A program made the translations under genes and the position numbers. This document shows, piece by piece, positions 16,246 through 24,114 of a stretch of DNA of 54,797 bases. The stretch comes from Bacteroidota bacterium (GTDB lineage: Bacteria; Bacteroidota; Bacteroidia; Chitinophagales; Chitinophagaceae), in assembly GCA_023429825.1 (NCBI GenBank), contig JAEZDC010000066.1, positions 1 through 54,797 of the forward strand, read 5' to 3'. Below the pieces are notes generated by a model. The model was not told the origin of the DNA and did no database searches. It worked only from the letters and a program-made list of their open reading frames with translations. How positions within the stretch are numbered: position 1 is the stretch's first letter; each line of letters begins with the position of its first letter.

Positions 16246-17436
16246 ATGAAATTGTCCTCGAGGTTAGAAAAATTCAATGAGCCGGAAACTTTGAAAATGG
16301 CAAAGCTGGGTCGTGAATTAAGAGCAAAAGGAATTGACATTATTGACCTGAGTTTAGGCGAGCCTGATTTCGATACTCCGTGGCATATCAAAAAAGCTGC
16401 AATAGATGCAATTGAAAATAACTGGAGCCATTATCCTCCTGTTGCCGGCTATTTAGATCTTAGGGAAGCGATATGCTATAAATTCAAAAGGGATAACCAT
16501 CTCGATTATAAGCCAGAAAATATTCTGGTGAGTGCAGGTGCAAAACAAAGTTTGGCGAATGCCATTCTCGCTGTGGTGGATCAGGGTGATGAAGTGATCA
16601 TTCCTACGCCCTATTGGGTAACCTATTCTGAGATAGTTAAACTGGCAGATGGAAATGTGAAGCTGGTACATACCTCTGTAGAGAATCATTATAAGATCAC
16701 GCCACAACAATTACAAGAAGCGATCACCCCTGCAACCAAACTATTTATTTTCTCGAGCCCATGTAATCCTTCGGGTGCGGTGTATAGTAAAGAAGAATTG
16801 GCAGGCCTTGCGGATGTATTCAGGAAGCATGAAAACATTTTGATATTAAGCGATGAGATCTATGAATACATCAATTATGTAGGGGAGCATGTGAGCCTTG
16901 CTCAATTCGATGACCTTAAAGAAAGAGTGATCATCATTAATGGTTTGAGTAAGGGTTTTGCGATGACAGGTTATCGTTTGGGCTTCTTAGCAGCCAATGC
17001 AACGATCACTAAAGCGTGTGAAAAATTACAGGGGCAGTTTACCAGCGGAACGAATTCGGTTACACAAAGAGCTGCGATCACAGCTTTGCGGGAAGATCTT
17101 CGTCCGACGATGGAAATGGTCGAGGAGTTCAAAAGAAGAAGAGCTGCAGTACTGGCTTTTATCAAAGAATTAAAAGAACTTACCTGCTTTGAACCTGAAG
17201 GTGCTTTTTATGTATTCCCTGATGTGAAATACTACTTCGGGAAAAGTAACGGCGAGCATAAGATTGAAAATGCAGACGACCTTTGCATGTATCTTTTGAA
17301 TGTTGCAAATGTATCTACTGTTACAGGCAGGGCTTTTGGCCAACCGGATTGCATAAGACTTTCGTTTGCCAATAGCATGGATAATATTGAAAAAGGCTTT
17401 GCGAGGATAAAAGATGCATTGAATAAACTGAAATGA
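16246..17436 (+). CDS. Class I pyridoxal-phosphate aminotransferase (aspartate aminotransferase-like)
   Basis: 396 residues. Shows the fold-type I signatures: DLSLGEPDFDTP near the N terminus, YPPVAGYLDLREAI, the SSPCNPSGAVYS segment with the cofactor-contacting Asn, ILSDEIYEYINY with the Asp that holds the pyridine nitrogen, and the Schiff-base Lys236 in GLSKGFAMTGYRLG. A late Arg in CIRLSFANS fits carboxylate binding. It most resembles subgroup I-gamma aspartate/prephenate aminotransferases; the amino donor is not certain. Start at ATG 16246 rather than the TTG two codons earlier. Monocistronic by appearance. Confidence 0.9.
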   Translation: MKLSSRLEKFNEPETLKMAKLGRELRAKGIDIIDLSLGEPDFDTPWHIKKAAIDAIENNWSHYPPVAGYLDLREAICYKFKRDNHLDYKPENILVSAGAKQSLANAILAVVDQGDEVIIPTPYWVTYSEIVKLADGNVKLVHTSVENHYKITPQQLQEAITPATKLFIFSSPCNPSGAVYSKEELAGLADVFRKHENILILSDEIYEYINYVGEHVSLAQFDDLKERVIIINGLSKGFAMTGYRLGFLAANATITKACEKLQGQFTSGTNSVTQRAAITALREDLRPTMEMVEEFKRRRAAVLAFIKELKELTCFEPEGAFYVFPDVKYYFGKSNGEHKIENADDLCMYLLNVANVSTVTGRAFGQPDCIRLSFANSMDNIEKGFARIKDALNKLK

Positions 17437-17520
17437 TCTCCCGCAGAAACTTCAGTTACCCCTGGCGGGGAAACTTATTAAATACTTTTCCTTTCCGCGG
17501 ATTCCGCGTTTTCTGCGAGA
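17437..17520. repeat. Inverted repeat flanking a GC-rich spacer
   Basis: TCTCCCGCAGAAAC at 17437-17450 and GTTTTCTGCGAGA at 17508-17520 are imperfect inverted copies, with TTCCGCGGATTCCGCG next to the second arm. The unit fills the whole gap between the aminotransferase stop and the methyltransferase start, so it looks like a small intergenic repeat. A similar fragment (GATTCCGCGGTCTTCC) occurs near 10583. Confidence 0.45.
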
Positions 17521-17523
17521 ACT

Positions 17524-18468
17524 ATGAACGATAAACTCCAGATGTTCGAAAACCGTTTGCTCAAAGTGTATAAGCACAAAAGCAAACTTGCCAAAAGGCA
17601 AAACATCACTTGTTTTCGTGTATACGATCACGACCTACCCGAATTTCCTTTTGTAATTGAATTATACGAAGACAAGATCTATTTAGCTGAATACCTCCGT
17701 CGTCACGGAATGGATGATGAAGTTCATGAACAATGGCTGGAGGAATGTAAAGAGGTGATTGCTGAAGTGCTCTCTGTTCCGGTTGGAAGAATGTATGGAA
17801 GGCAAAGAAAGAAAATGCATCATCGGGGTCAGCAATATGAAAAGCTGAATGTGGCTGAAGAATTTTTTACTGTAGAAGAGAATGGCTTGAAGTTTCTGGT
17901 AAATCTTACTGATTATCTTGACACAGGTTTGTTCCTGGATCATCGCACTACCCGTCAAATGGTGAAAGAGGAAAGCGAAAGCAAGAGAGTCTTGAATTTG
18001 TTTTGTTACACCGGCTCTTTTTCTGTGTATGCAGCTTCAGGAGAAGCATCAACGGTTACATCCGTCGATCTTTCGAAAACTTATCTCAAATGGGCTGAAG
18101 ACAACTTCGCTATTAACAGGTTTAAAGATGTAAATAAATACCAGTTCATTCATGCAGATGTAAAGCAATACCTTAAAACACTACAACCTGATAGTTTCGA
18201 CCTGGTGGTGATAGACCCTCCCACTTTCAGCAACAGCAAGCGGATGAAAGATGACCTGGATATTCAGCGGGATCATGTAGAATTATTGAATGATCTGCTG
18301 AATGCAGTTACAAAAGATGGTATGATTTACTTCAGCACCAATTTCAGCAGGTTTGTAATAGAAAAAGAAAATATCAAGGCCAGCGAGATCAGGGACATAA
18401 CTAAAGCCACCACCCCGTTTGATTTTGAAGGAAAGTTGAAAAGATGGTGTTACAAGATCATGAAATGA
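17524..18468 (+). CDS. SAM-dependent rRNA methyltransferase, RlmK/RlmI-like
   Basis: 314 residues. The catalytic Rossmann domain is clear: VLNLFCYTGSFSVYAASG (SAM loop), TSVDLSKTYLKWAEDNFAIN (acidic end of strand 2) and FDLVVIDPPTFSNSKRM. These motifs match the C-terminal methyltransferase half of E. coli RlmKL (m7G in 23S rRNA) and, less closely, RlmI. An N-terminal ~110 residues form the small domain that precedes it. Here the enzyme is a stand-alone RlmK-like protein without the RlmL half. Its stop abuts the stop of the opposite-strand gene. Confidence 0.82.
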   Translation: MNDKLQMFENRLLKVYKHKSKLAKRQNITCFRVYDHDLPEFPFVIELYEDKIYLAEYLRRHGMDDEVHEQWLEECKEVIAEVLSVPVGRMYGRQRKKMHHRGQQYEKLNVAEEFFTVEENGLKFLVNLTDYLDTGLFLDHRTTRQMVKEESESKRVLNLFCYTGSFSVYAASGEASTVTSVDLSKTYLKWAEDNFAINRFKDVNKYQFIHADVKQYLKTLQPDSFDLVVIDPPTFSNSKRMKDDLDIQRDHVELLNDLLNAVTKDGMIYFSTNFSRFVIEKENIKASEIRDITKATTPFDFEGKLKRWCYKIMK

Positions 18469-18819
18469 TCACTCTAGTTTTTCTTTTTGCAAAAGCACTT
18501 CATGCTTCATCCATAAAAATTCGAAGCGATAAGCCAGCTTATACTTTTCTGCGATCGTATCCTTATTATACTGGATCGTTAACACATAAGTTTTTTCCTG
18601 TGTGATGCTTTTCCTCCATTCGTCGGTGACAGCAGTGGTATCTTTTGGGGTGCCGAGATAATCTAACACAACACTTCTTTTCTTTCCCAATGGTACCTGC
18701 TTCCATTGATACGGAATAAATGCTTCACTCATCTTCGGAACAGCAAATAGAAAGATCAGCCAGTAAGCCACGATTAAAAAGACAAGTACTAAAGCTGTTA
18801 TGATTCCCCACTTTTTCAT
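18469..18819 (-). CDS. Membrane-anchored hypothetical protein
   Basis: 116 residues. An N-terminal membrane helix (WGIITALVLVFLIVAYWLIFLF) is followed by a soluble domain with PLGKKRSVVLDYLGTPKDT and a strand-rich end (YVLTIQYNKDTIAEKYKLAY). The arrangement of a lipid-side anchor plus a short domain with a GTP-like hinge recalls SmpA/OmlA-type domains, but the match is weak and no function is claimed. Last gene of the minus-strand nusB-coaE group; its start overlaps the stop of the monooxygenase-like gene by four bases. Confidence 0.65.
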   Translation of the reverse strand: MKKWGIITALVLVFLIVAYWLIFLFAVPKMSEAFIPYQWKQVPLGKKRSVVLDYLGTPKDTTAVTDEWRKSITQEKTYVLTIQYNKDTIAEKYKLAYRFEFLWMKHEVLLQKEKLE

Positions 18820-19142
18820 TTCATTTCTTTTTCAAAACCATAATCTCTTTCCACTAAACAAATTCGTGTTTTGTATGCGCTGTACCATTGCCTTATCCCT
18901 TTAGATTGCGCTTCCAGGTGTTCAGCAACATTCTTCCAGCTCTTAATCGCCTCTAAACTCTCCCAGTAAGAAACGGTGATGCCTAGCCCTTCCCTTGCAC
19001 TCTCATAACCTAAATAGCCAGGTTGCTGCTTTGCCAATTCGAACATTTTATCTCCCATTTCTGAATAGCCATTATCGCCATCTGTTCTCATGGAAGTAAA
19101 TATTACAGCGTAGTAAGGCGGTTGCGGGGTTTGTGCGATCAT
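18816..19142 (-). CDS. Antibiotic biosynthesis monooxygenase (ABM)-fold protein
   Basis: 108-residue ferredoxin-like-fold protein. The sequence YYAVIFTSMRTDGDNGYSEM, then AKQQPGYLGYESARE, then ITVSYWESLEAIKSWKNVAEH, is the standard ABM pattern (ligand pocket strand, glycine turn, YW strand, hydrophobic helix). Members include cofactor-free monooxygenases and haem-degrading enzymes, but many are of unknown role. It is translationally coupled on both sides (four-base overlaps with the cupin upstream and the membrane protein downstream). Confidence 0.82.
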   Translation of the reverse strand: MIAQTPQPPYYAVIFTSMRTDGDNGYSEMGDKMFELAKQQPGYLGYESAREGLGITVSYWESLEAIKSWKNVAEHLEAQSKGIRQWYSAYKTRICLVERDYGFEKEMK

Positions 19143-19501
19143 ATTGTTTGCAATTCTTTTTTAGTGAGCTCATTTTCTGTGTTGCCGGTATTCAAAGTGG
19201 TTGCCGGCTCAAACAACATCACCCATACTTCTTCATCCGCAACAGGTTTATGTTCGGTCATTCGTGGTACGATGACGAACTCTCCTTCGCCAATAGTAAT
19301 CACTTTCTCCCGGTAATGCATGTCGAATTTTCCCTTTACTACAAGGAACAATTCATCTTCATGTTCATGATGATGCCATACAAATTCCCCTTTGAATTTT
19401 ACCAGTTTCACCTGCTGTCCGTTCAGTTCACCAACGATCTTTGGGCTCCAGTGTTCATCGAACAACTCGAATTTCTGTAAGAGTGAAACTTTATCTATCA
19501 T
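19139..19501 (-). CDS. Single-domain cupin
   Basis: 120-residue beta-barrel protein. The first cupin motif is HHHEHEDELFLVVKG (metal-binding His residues and Glu) and the second is GEFVIVPRMTEHKPVADE with its His. A divalent metal is expected; the substrate is unknown. The Met giving MIDKVSLLQKF is taken as the start, overlapping the coaE end by 11 bases; a start 11 codons upstream would lie deeper inside coaE. Probably co-translated with coaE and the ABM protein. Confidence 0.82.
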   Translation of the reverse strand: MIDKVSLLQKFELFDEHWSPKIVGELNGQQVKLVKFKGEFVWHHHEHEDELFLVVKGKFDMHYREKVITIGEGEFVIVPRMTEHKPVADEEVWVMLFEPATTLNTGNTENELTKKELQTI

Positions 19502-20093
19502 GATAATGAATTTGCTTTTTCCAAAACAGCTCATGCAACTTCAACACCTGTGGCATCAGCATCTGTTGCTCATCGTTTACGATCACATGATCACACAATC
19601 GCATTTTGATAACATCATCCACCTGCCTGTTCATCCTGCTGATCACTTCGTCCCTGCTCAGACCGCTTCTGTCCATCACTCTTTTAATTCGTAGATGTTT
19701 TGGTGCTGTCACTCCTATGATATGATCCAACCCTGTAGCACTTCCTGCCTCGAATATCAACGCAGCTTCTTTAATAATGTAAGGAGAAGTTTGTTTTGCC
19801 GCCCAATCCCATCCGGCTTGTATGGCTGCTGGATGAACGATTGCATTCAGTTTTTCTAATTGATAGGGATCATTAAAAACTTTTGAAGCCAGGTATTTCC
19901 TGTTCAGCTTATTATCTGTATAAGCCTCTTCTCCAAACGCATCCTTGATCTGCTGCATCAATACAGCATCTGTTTCCATCATCGCTTTCGCTGAAGCATC
20001 CGCATCAAACACAGGTATACCCAACACGTTGAAAATTCCTGCTACTACAGATTTTCCGCTGCCAATTCCACCTGTTAATCCAACCTTAAGCAT
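19491..20093 (-). CDS. coaE: Dephospho-CoA kinase
   Basis: Catalyses the last step of coenzyme A synthesis, phosphorylating the 3'-hydroxyl of dephospho-CoA. The 200-residue protein has the P-loop LTGGIGSGKS (residues 6-15), the DADASAKAMM nucleoside-site segment, IVHPAAIQAGWDWA and the lid residues RDEVISRMNRQ. Normal length. It lies in the conserved nusB-DUF1573-yajC-coaE gene order, though a terminator-like hairpin separates it from yajC. Confidence 0.93.
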   Translation of the reverse strand: MLKVGLTGGIGSGKSVVAGIFNVLGIPVFDADASAKAMMETDAVLMQQIKDAFGEEAYTDNKLNRKYLASKVFNDPYQLEKLNAIVHPAAIQAGWDWAAKQTSPYIIKEAALIFEAGSATGLDHIIGVTAPKHLRIKRVMDRSGLSRDEVISRMNRQVDDVIKMRLCDHVIVNDEQQMLMPQVLKLHELFWKKQIHYHDR

Positions 20094-20108
20094 AACTAAA
20101 AGTAAAAC

Positions 20109-20136
20109 AAAAAGTCCCGATCATTACGATCAGGAC
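20109..20136 (-). terminator. Terminator-like hairpin between yajC and coaE
   Basis: On the minus strand GTCCTGATC-GTAA-TGATCGGGAC is followed by TTTTTG. It may attenuate transcription from yajC into coaE. Confidence 0.65.
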
Positions 20137-20159
20137 CTTCAACAATTTCTTTTATTCGA

Positions 20160-20513
20160 TTAAGCTTTTGCAGCCGCAGCTTTATTGATCGCTGCAGTCC
20201 ACTCCTGGCTGATCGCAGATTTTTCGATCTTAATATAACTTCCGGGGTTTACTTCTAATTGTAACGTTCCATCTTCATTGATCTTATGGATCACCCCATG
20301 TATACCGGCGATCGTTACGATCTTATCTCCCTTCTGCATATTCTCAATGAACTTCTTTTGCTCTTTCGCCTTTTTCGCCTGCGGACGGATCATGAATAAC
20401 CAGAAAACAAGAATGATCGCACCCAGCATGATGAGGTTTAAAGTACCTGCACCACCGCCTGCCTGGCCGTTAGGATTGCCCATGAAAAGAAGAATGAAAT
20501 TTAACTGTGTCAT
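20160..20513 (-). CDS. yajC: Sec translocase accessory subunit YajC
   Basis: 117 residues with one membrane helix (LIMLGAIILVFWLFMIRPQ) followed directly by the family hallmark RPQAKKAKEQKKF and a small cytoplasmic domain (MQKGDKIVTIAGIHGVIHKI). YajC associates with SecDF-YidC at the inner membrane. The N-terminal Gly/Ala-rich segment before the helix is typical of Bacteroidota versions. Position between DUF1573 and coaE is the usual one. Confidence 0.92.
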   Translation of the reverse strand: MTQLNFILLFMGNPNGQAGGGAGTLNLIMLGAIILVFWLFMIRPQAKKAKEQKKFIENMQKGDKIVTIAGIHGVIHKINEDGTLQLEVNPGSYIKIEKSAISQEWTAAINKAAAAKA

Positions 20514-20534
20514 CTATTTGGGGTTTTATTTGTT

Positions 20535-20978
20535 TTATTGATTACTTTTTTTGATTTCGCCGGTAAACGTAAGAAAATGTTCTTGTTTATCGATGGTGTT
20601 CGCTCTTACAGTAATGGTTTTACTCACAGGTGTATGTTGGTTCATACTGTTGAACTGTGCCGTGATCTCGCCTTCGTTTCCCGGCTGCACAAATTCTTTT
20701 TTAAACTCAGGTACGGTACAACCACAGGTAGGGATCACATCAGCGATCAATAAAGGTTTGTTTCCCGTATTCTTATACCTGAACTTCACATTTACCTTTG
20801 CATTCTCTTCAACCACTCCAAAGTTTACTGTAGAATCAAGCCATTGAATACTCGTATAGTTCCCTGAGTCAGCCATAACCTTATCAATAGCGGCCTGGTC
20901 TAAAGGCTGTGATTTTTGTTCACTATTACATGAGAGAATAAAACTCGCTGCAAACACTAAAAATAAAAACTGCTTCAT
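20535..20978 (-). CDS. DUF1573 lipoprotein
   Basis: 147-residue lipoprotein (signal ending SFILSCNSE). The immunoglobulin-like DUF1573 domain is marked by FGVVEENAKVNVKFRYKNTGN and the conserved IPTCGCTVPEF, which holds two Cys. The function is unknown; proteins of this family sit in the periplasm of Bacteroidota. Fourteen bases separate it from nusB and 21 from yajC, so it belongs to the same transcript. Confidence 0.9.
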   Translation of the reverse strand: MKQFLFLVFAASFILSCNSEQKSQPLDQAAIDKVMADSGNYTSIQWLDSTVNFGVVEENAKVNVKFRYKNTGNKPLLIADVIPTCGCTVPEFKKEFVQPGNEGEITAQFNSMNQHTPVSKTITVRANTIDKQEHFLTFTGEIKKSNQ

Positions 20979-20991
20979 GCGGCAAATGTAA

Positions 20992-21918
20992 TTAAGCTTT
21001 TTGCTTGTTGAAATCTATCTTCTGGATCTTCCCTTCGGCCATCAGTTCTTTATGAATATTATCGAGTACGCCATTAATGAATTGCCCGCTTTGCTGGGTG
21101 CTGTATTCCTTGGCTATATCAATATATTCGTTAATAGTAACCTTTGGTGGAATGGTCTCGAAATATAAAAACTCGCAAACACCCATCTGCATCAGCATCA
21201 TATCCAGCACGGCGATCCTGTCAGCATCCCAGTTCTTCAGCTTAGGTTTGATCAGGTCATTCACATGATCTCTTTTTTCAATAACTGTAGTAAGAAGATT
21301 TCTTGCAAACTTCCACTTCTCATCAGTAAGCATTTCTTTCAGATCATAACTGCCTGGCTTTTGCAGGTAATTATTCACCAGTTGATGTAACATATCTGCA
21401 TCATCATCCCAATTATTGAAATGTTCTTCTATCATTCCAGTAAATGCTTCCGATGGCAACATCAGGTTATTGAAGATGAATTTAAGAATATCTCTTTCTG
21501 ATTGTTTTTCTCTTGATTGAGTAGCTATGTATGTCTTATATTCAGCACTTTCTGAAAGCTCCAGGAACAATTTCTTTACTACGGCATCACTATCGATCCT
21601 GCCGGGATTAAAAATATCAACCTCTTTCTTCCAGGCTTCACTTTCCAGGATCTTCCACACAAACTGGTTACCGGTCAGCTTGATATTTACATTCCTGTCT
21701 TCAACAGTGGTAAGATTTTTAGACGCTCTTTGTGCCGCATGCTTCTCGGCAAACCGAGCTATTTCCAATAAATTATGTACAAGAAAAACAAACAGTTCTT
21801 TTGAAGCATCCAGGTCTTTTTTTAACTGTTTTACCGGATCGATCTTAGAATCTTCCATCGTTTCCAAAGCATACAACACCTGCATTACTTTCACTCGTAT
21901 ATTTCTTCTGCTTATCAT
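20992..21918 (-). CDS. nusB: Transcription antitermination factor NusB, long Bacteroidota form
   Basis: 308 residues, about twice the E. coli protein. The N terminus starts MISRRNIRVKVMQVLYALE, the NusB/boxA-binding opening, and the C-terminal half carries the NusB helical core (MMLMQMGVCEFLYFETIPPK, then VTINEYIDIAKEYSTQQSGQ and FINGVLDNI). The extra ~150 residues in the middle are the extension common in this phylum. It should bind boxA RNA with NusE/S10 during rRNA transcription. First gene of the minus-strand operon. Upstream, TATCTTCG is a near match to a -7 box. Confidence 0.92.
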   Translation of the reverse strand: MISRRNIRVKVMQVLYALETMEDSKIDPVKQLKKDLDASKELFVFLVHNLLEIARFAEKHAAQRASKNLTTVEDRNVNIKLTGNQFVWKILESEAWKKEVDIFNPGRIDSDAVVKKLFLELSESAEYKTYIATQSREKQSERDILKFIFNNLMLPSEAFTGMIEEHFNNWDDDADMLHQLVNNYLQKPGSYDLKEMLTDEKWKFARNLLTTVIEKRDHVNDLIKPKLKNWDADRIAVLDMMLMQMGVCEFLYFETIPPKVTINEYIDIAKEYSTQQSGQFINGVLDNIHKELMAEGKIQKIDFNKQKA

Positions 21919-22337
21919 TCCAAAAGAGCTTTAAAGGGCTGCGAAGATAGGGACTTGAATCTATTTGGATACCAGCAGCAGTATTGCATGGCTGCAACTG
22001 TTGCGTCGCACTCTTGTACGTTATCTTTTCATTGCGACTGTTCATTCATCCATGTGATGGATAATAGATTCATCATCAACACAAAAAAAGCCTGCGAAGC
22101 ACCACAAGCTTTTATCCCTATTTTTTAGCTACCAGTTACTTACCAACGATCATGCAGCATAATATGCCGGTTGCGCCTGGTGGGCCAGCCTTGGAGAATT
22201 CCAGTTAGCATAGATAAAACCCCGCGAATAAAGAGGTGATCAATAAAAGCTTTGAAGCTTTGCGAAGCCATCTAATAACTGACGATTTACTGACAGTTAC
22301 GTGGAATGGGTTTGGATGGTTTATATGGCTTAGGAAT
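21919..22337. other. Intergenic region upstream of nusB
   Basis: About 420 bases without a convincing ORF. It contains one reverse copy of the GCGACGCAAC repeat (21995-22025) and otherwise unremarkable sequence, including A-run-flanked AAAGCCTGCGAAG near 22090. The nusB promoter should lie near its left end. Confidence 0.5.
21995..22025 (-). repeat. GCGACGCAAC-family repeat, reverse copy
   Basis: CAACTGTTGCGTCGCACTCT with core GTTGCGTCGC at 22000-22009. Read in reverse it begins GTACAAGAGTGCGACGCAAC, agreeing with GAAGAGTGCGACGCAAC of the other copies. Confidence 0.75.
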
Positions 22338-23450
22338 TTAGAAATTAAAATCTTCAGGTTCGCCTTTTAAAACTCGCCCTTTTAAAATTTCCTGGGCGAA
22401 AAAGTTTCTGAACGAAAACTCATCTTCTTTTTTATCATATCCGATGCCTAATTCTAAATTCATTAAATATTGTTCATAGGCGATAGGTAAAGTCTCAGCG
22501 ACTTTTTTTCTTCGGAAATTCTTCATAGCGATTTGAATAGCTTCCTTTAGATCATAATGGCTTTCTACGGGAATGGGTTCATTTATTGACACCAACTCAT
22601 CAACGTACTCTTCTACTGGATCGTCTATACAAATAGATCCACCGCCAAACCTAGCAGAATAAGCTTTATACCACCGCTTGGTCTCTTTGTCCTCAAAAAG
22701 ATTTACAAATTCAGCAACCTGCTCTTCATCGTAAGTGCTAATCGAAGGCTTAAGTTTCACATGCTCAGTTTGGGAATGATGCTTTGAATGTTCATCTCTC
22801 GCTGCACGGAGATAAAACCCTTCTTTTTCACCCCGAATGTCCGGAAGCTGTAATAAAATTGTATTTCCGGTGTGATTATTATGATATTCGTACCATTCTG
22901 GTATTTCTCCAAACGCATCCTCACCATTGTAGCTTTGCTTGATTTGATTATAATCCTGCCACAACAAATAAATAGCGTCTTCATTTAAAGCATACTCGTT
23001 ATTATTCAAAAAATTGACATAAAGATCTATCTCGTCCTTTGTAATTGGTTCTATGAAGGAACAATTGAATATATCTGCACTGATGGTATGGAAATCATAA
23101 CAGATCTCAACACCCGGCAATGTAATAAGTTCTGCCCTCCATTTACATTGAGCATCAAAAAGCTTTTTTTGTAGTATGGCTTCAATTTGATCTTTGGCAA
23201 GATTAAGCCATCGCAAATCATCGCTTTCATTATGTTTTTCCCATATTGGCCCATATTCATACCAACTACACTTTAAATTGCAATAGGATTGCACGAAGGA
23301 TTCTCTACTGCTATCTGAGAACTGATTCAAATATTTCTGGATATTCTCCGATTCAAGGATGTGCTGAAGTACTTTTTGCTTGAATGCATTTGCATCAACC
23401 ATTTCTTGCACCTTCTTTTGTTGATTTGGGTTTAGGTCATTTAAGTCCAT
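22338..23450 (-). CDS. Unrecognised 370-residue protein
   Basis: No domain is recognised. The protein is rich in Glu, Asp, Tyr and Asn, has no signal peptide or membrane segment, and contains several tryptophan/tyrosine clusters (LKCSWYEYGPIWEKH, EIPEWYEYHNNHTGN). It looks globular and cytoplasmic. The Met giving MDLNDLNPNQQKKVQEM is taken as the start; the longer frame begins 51 codons upstream with Cys/Arg-rich sequence running into the groES control region, which looks non-coding. It is transcribed alone, divergent from groES. Confidence 0.65.
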   Translation of the reverse strand: MDLNDLNPNQQKKVQEMVDANAFKQKVLQHILESENIQKYLNQFSDSSRESFVQSYCNLKCSWYEYGPIWEKHNESDDLRWLNLAKDQIEAILQKKLFDAQCKWRAELITLPGVEICYDFHTISADIFNCSFIEPITKDEIDLYVNFLNNNEYALNEDAIYLLWQDYNQIKQSYNGEDAFGEIPEWYEYHNNHTGNTILLQLPDIRGEKEGFYLRAARDEHSKHHSQTEHVKLKPSISTYDEEQVAEFVNLFEDKETKRWYKAYSARFGGGSICIDDPVEEYVDELVSINEPIPVESHYDLKEAIQIAMKNFRRKKVAETLPIAYEQYLMNLELGIGYDKKEDEFSFRNFFAQEILKGRVLKGEPEDFNF

Positions 23451-23522
23451 AAGAGTTAAAGGTTTAGGAACCAAAAGATACTTCTTTCTCTTGAAATCTG
23501 CAACATGTTTTACAAAAAGCCC

Positions 23523-23690
23523 TGTCAGGGTGAAATTTTGACACCCCCGTTTCCCAAACTTCCTGCATCTTTGCCGCCATTTCTGACAAAGGTTTTCCGT
23601 CAAAAGTATCCCTCAACTGAAATTTTGACTTGAAACAGGCAGGTGGTCACAAATTTGATAAGCCCTGCCTTGTCAATCACTTATTCTAAA
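23523..23690 (+). promoter_or_regulatory. groES upstream region with TGTCA/TGACA arms
   Basis: Between the divergent starts lies a set of short inverted arms: TGTCA (23523-23527) with TGACA (23539-23543), and TGAC (23584-23587) with GTCA (23599-23602). TGAAATTTTGAC occurs twice, at 23531-23542 and 23618-23629. No CIRCE element (TTAGCACTC-N9-GAGTGCTAA) is present. The arrangement suggests a heat-shock operator of another type, which is inference. Confidence 0.4.
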
Positions 23691-23713
23691 AACAATAATA
23701 AAAAACCAAACGT

Positions 23714-23995
23714 ATGGCTGAGAATGTTAAAGTAACTCCTCTACACGACAGGGTTATCGTAAAACCAGCCGCGGCAGAAGAGAAAACTGCAGGCGGAATC
23801 ATCATCCCTGACACAGCTAAAGAAAAACCACAAAGAGGTACTGTGATCGCAGCAGGTCCTGGCAAAAAAGATGAGCCGGTTACTGTAAAAGAAGGTGACA
23901 CTGTTCTGTACGGTAAATATGCAGGAACAGAGATCAGCATTGAAGGCGCTGACTACCTGATCATGAGAGAAAGCGACATCCTTGCAATTGTTTAA
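23714..23995 (+). CDS. groES: Co-chaperonin GroES
   Basis: 93-residue Hsp10 forming the lid of the GroEL cage. Standard features: VTPLHDRVIVKPAAAEEKTAGGIIIPD with the mobile loop that binds GroEL, GTVIAAGPGK, and the C-terminal DYLIMRESDILAIV. It is followed by groEL after 119 bases, a gap longer than usual that contains one copy of the GCGACGCAAC repeat and an AT-rich stretch. Confidence 0.97.
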   Translation: MAENVKVTPLHDRVIVKPAAAEEKTAGGIIIPDTAKEKPQRGTVIAAGPGKKDEPVTVKEGDTVLYGKYAGTEISIEGADYLIMRESDILAIV

Positions 23996-24030
23996 TTGCT
24001 CCATAGCGAATAAACAATACAAGTCCCGAA

Positions 24031-24061
24031 TGTTCGGAGCGACGCAACTAAAGCTAAATAA
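24031..24061 (+). repeat. GCGACGCAAC-family repeat inside the groES-groEL gap
   Basis: Core GCGACGCAAC at 24039-24048 followed by TAAAGCTAAATAA, closely matching the copy at 16137. It lies within the bicistronic transcript in the sense orientation. Confidence 0.8.
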
Positions 24062-24114
24062 AGTGATGAAGTTGCATTCAAAATTAAAAATTCAAAATTC
24101 AAAATTGTTTTTAT

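Noticed and set aside
23451..23603. N-terminal extension of the unknown protein at 22338
   Set aside because: The extra 51 residues are Cys/Arg/Lys rich, overlap the groES upstream arms, and precede a good Met start.
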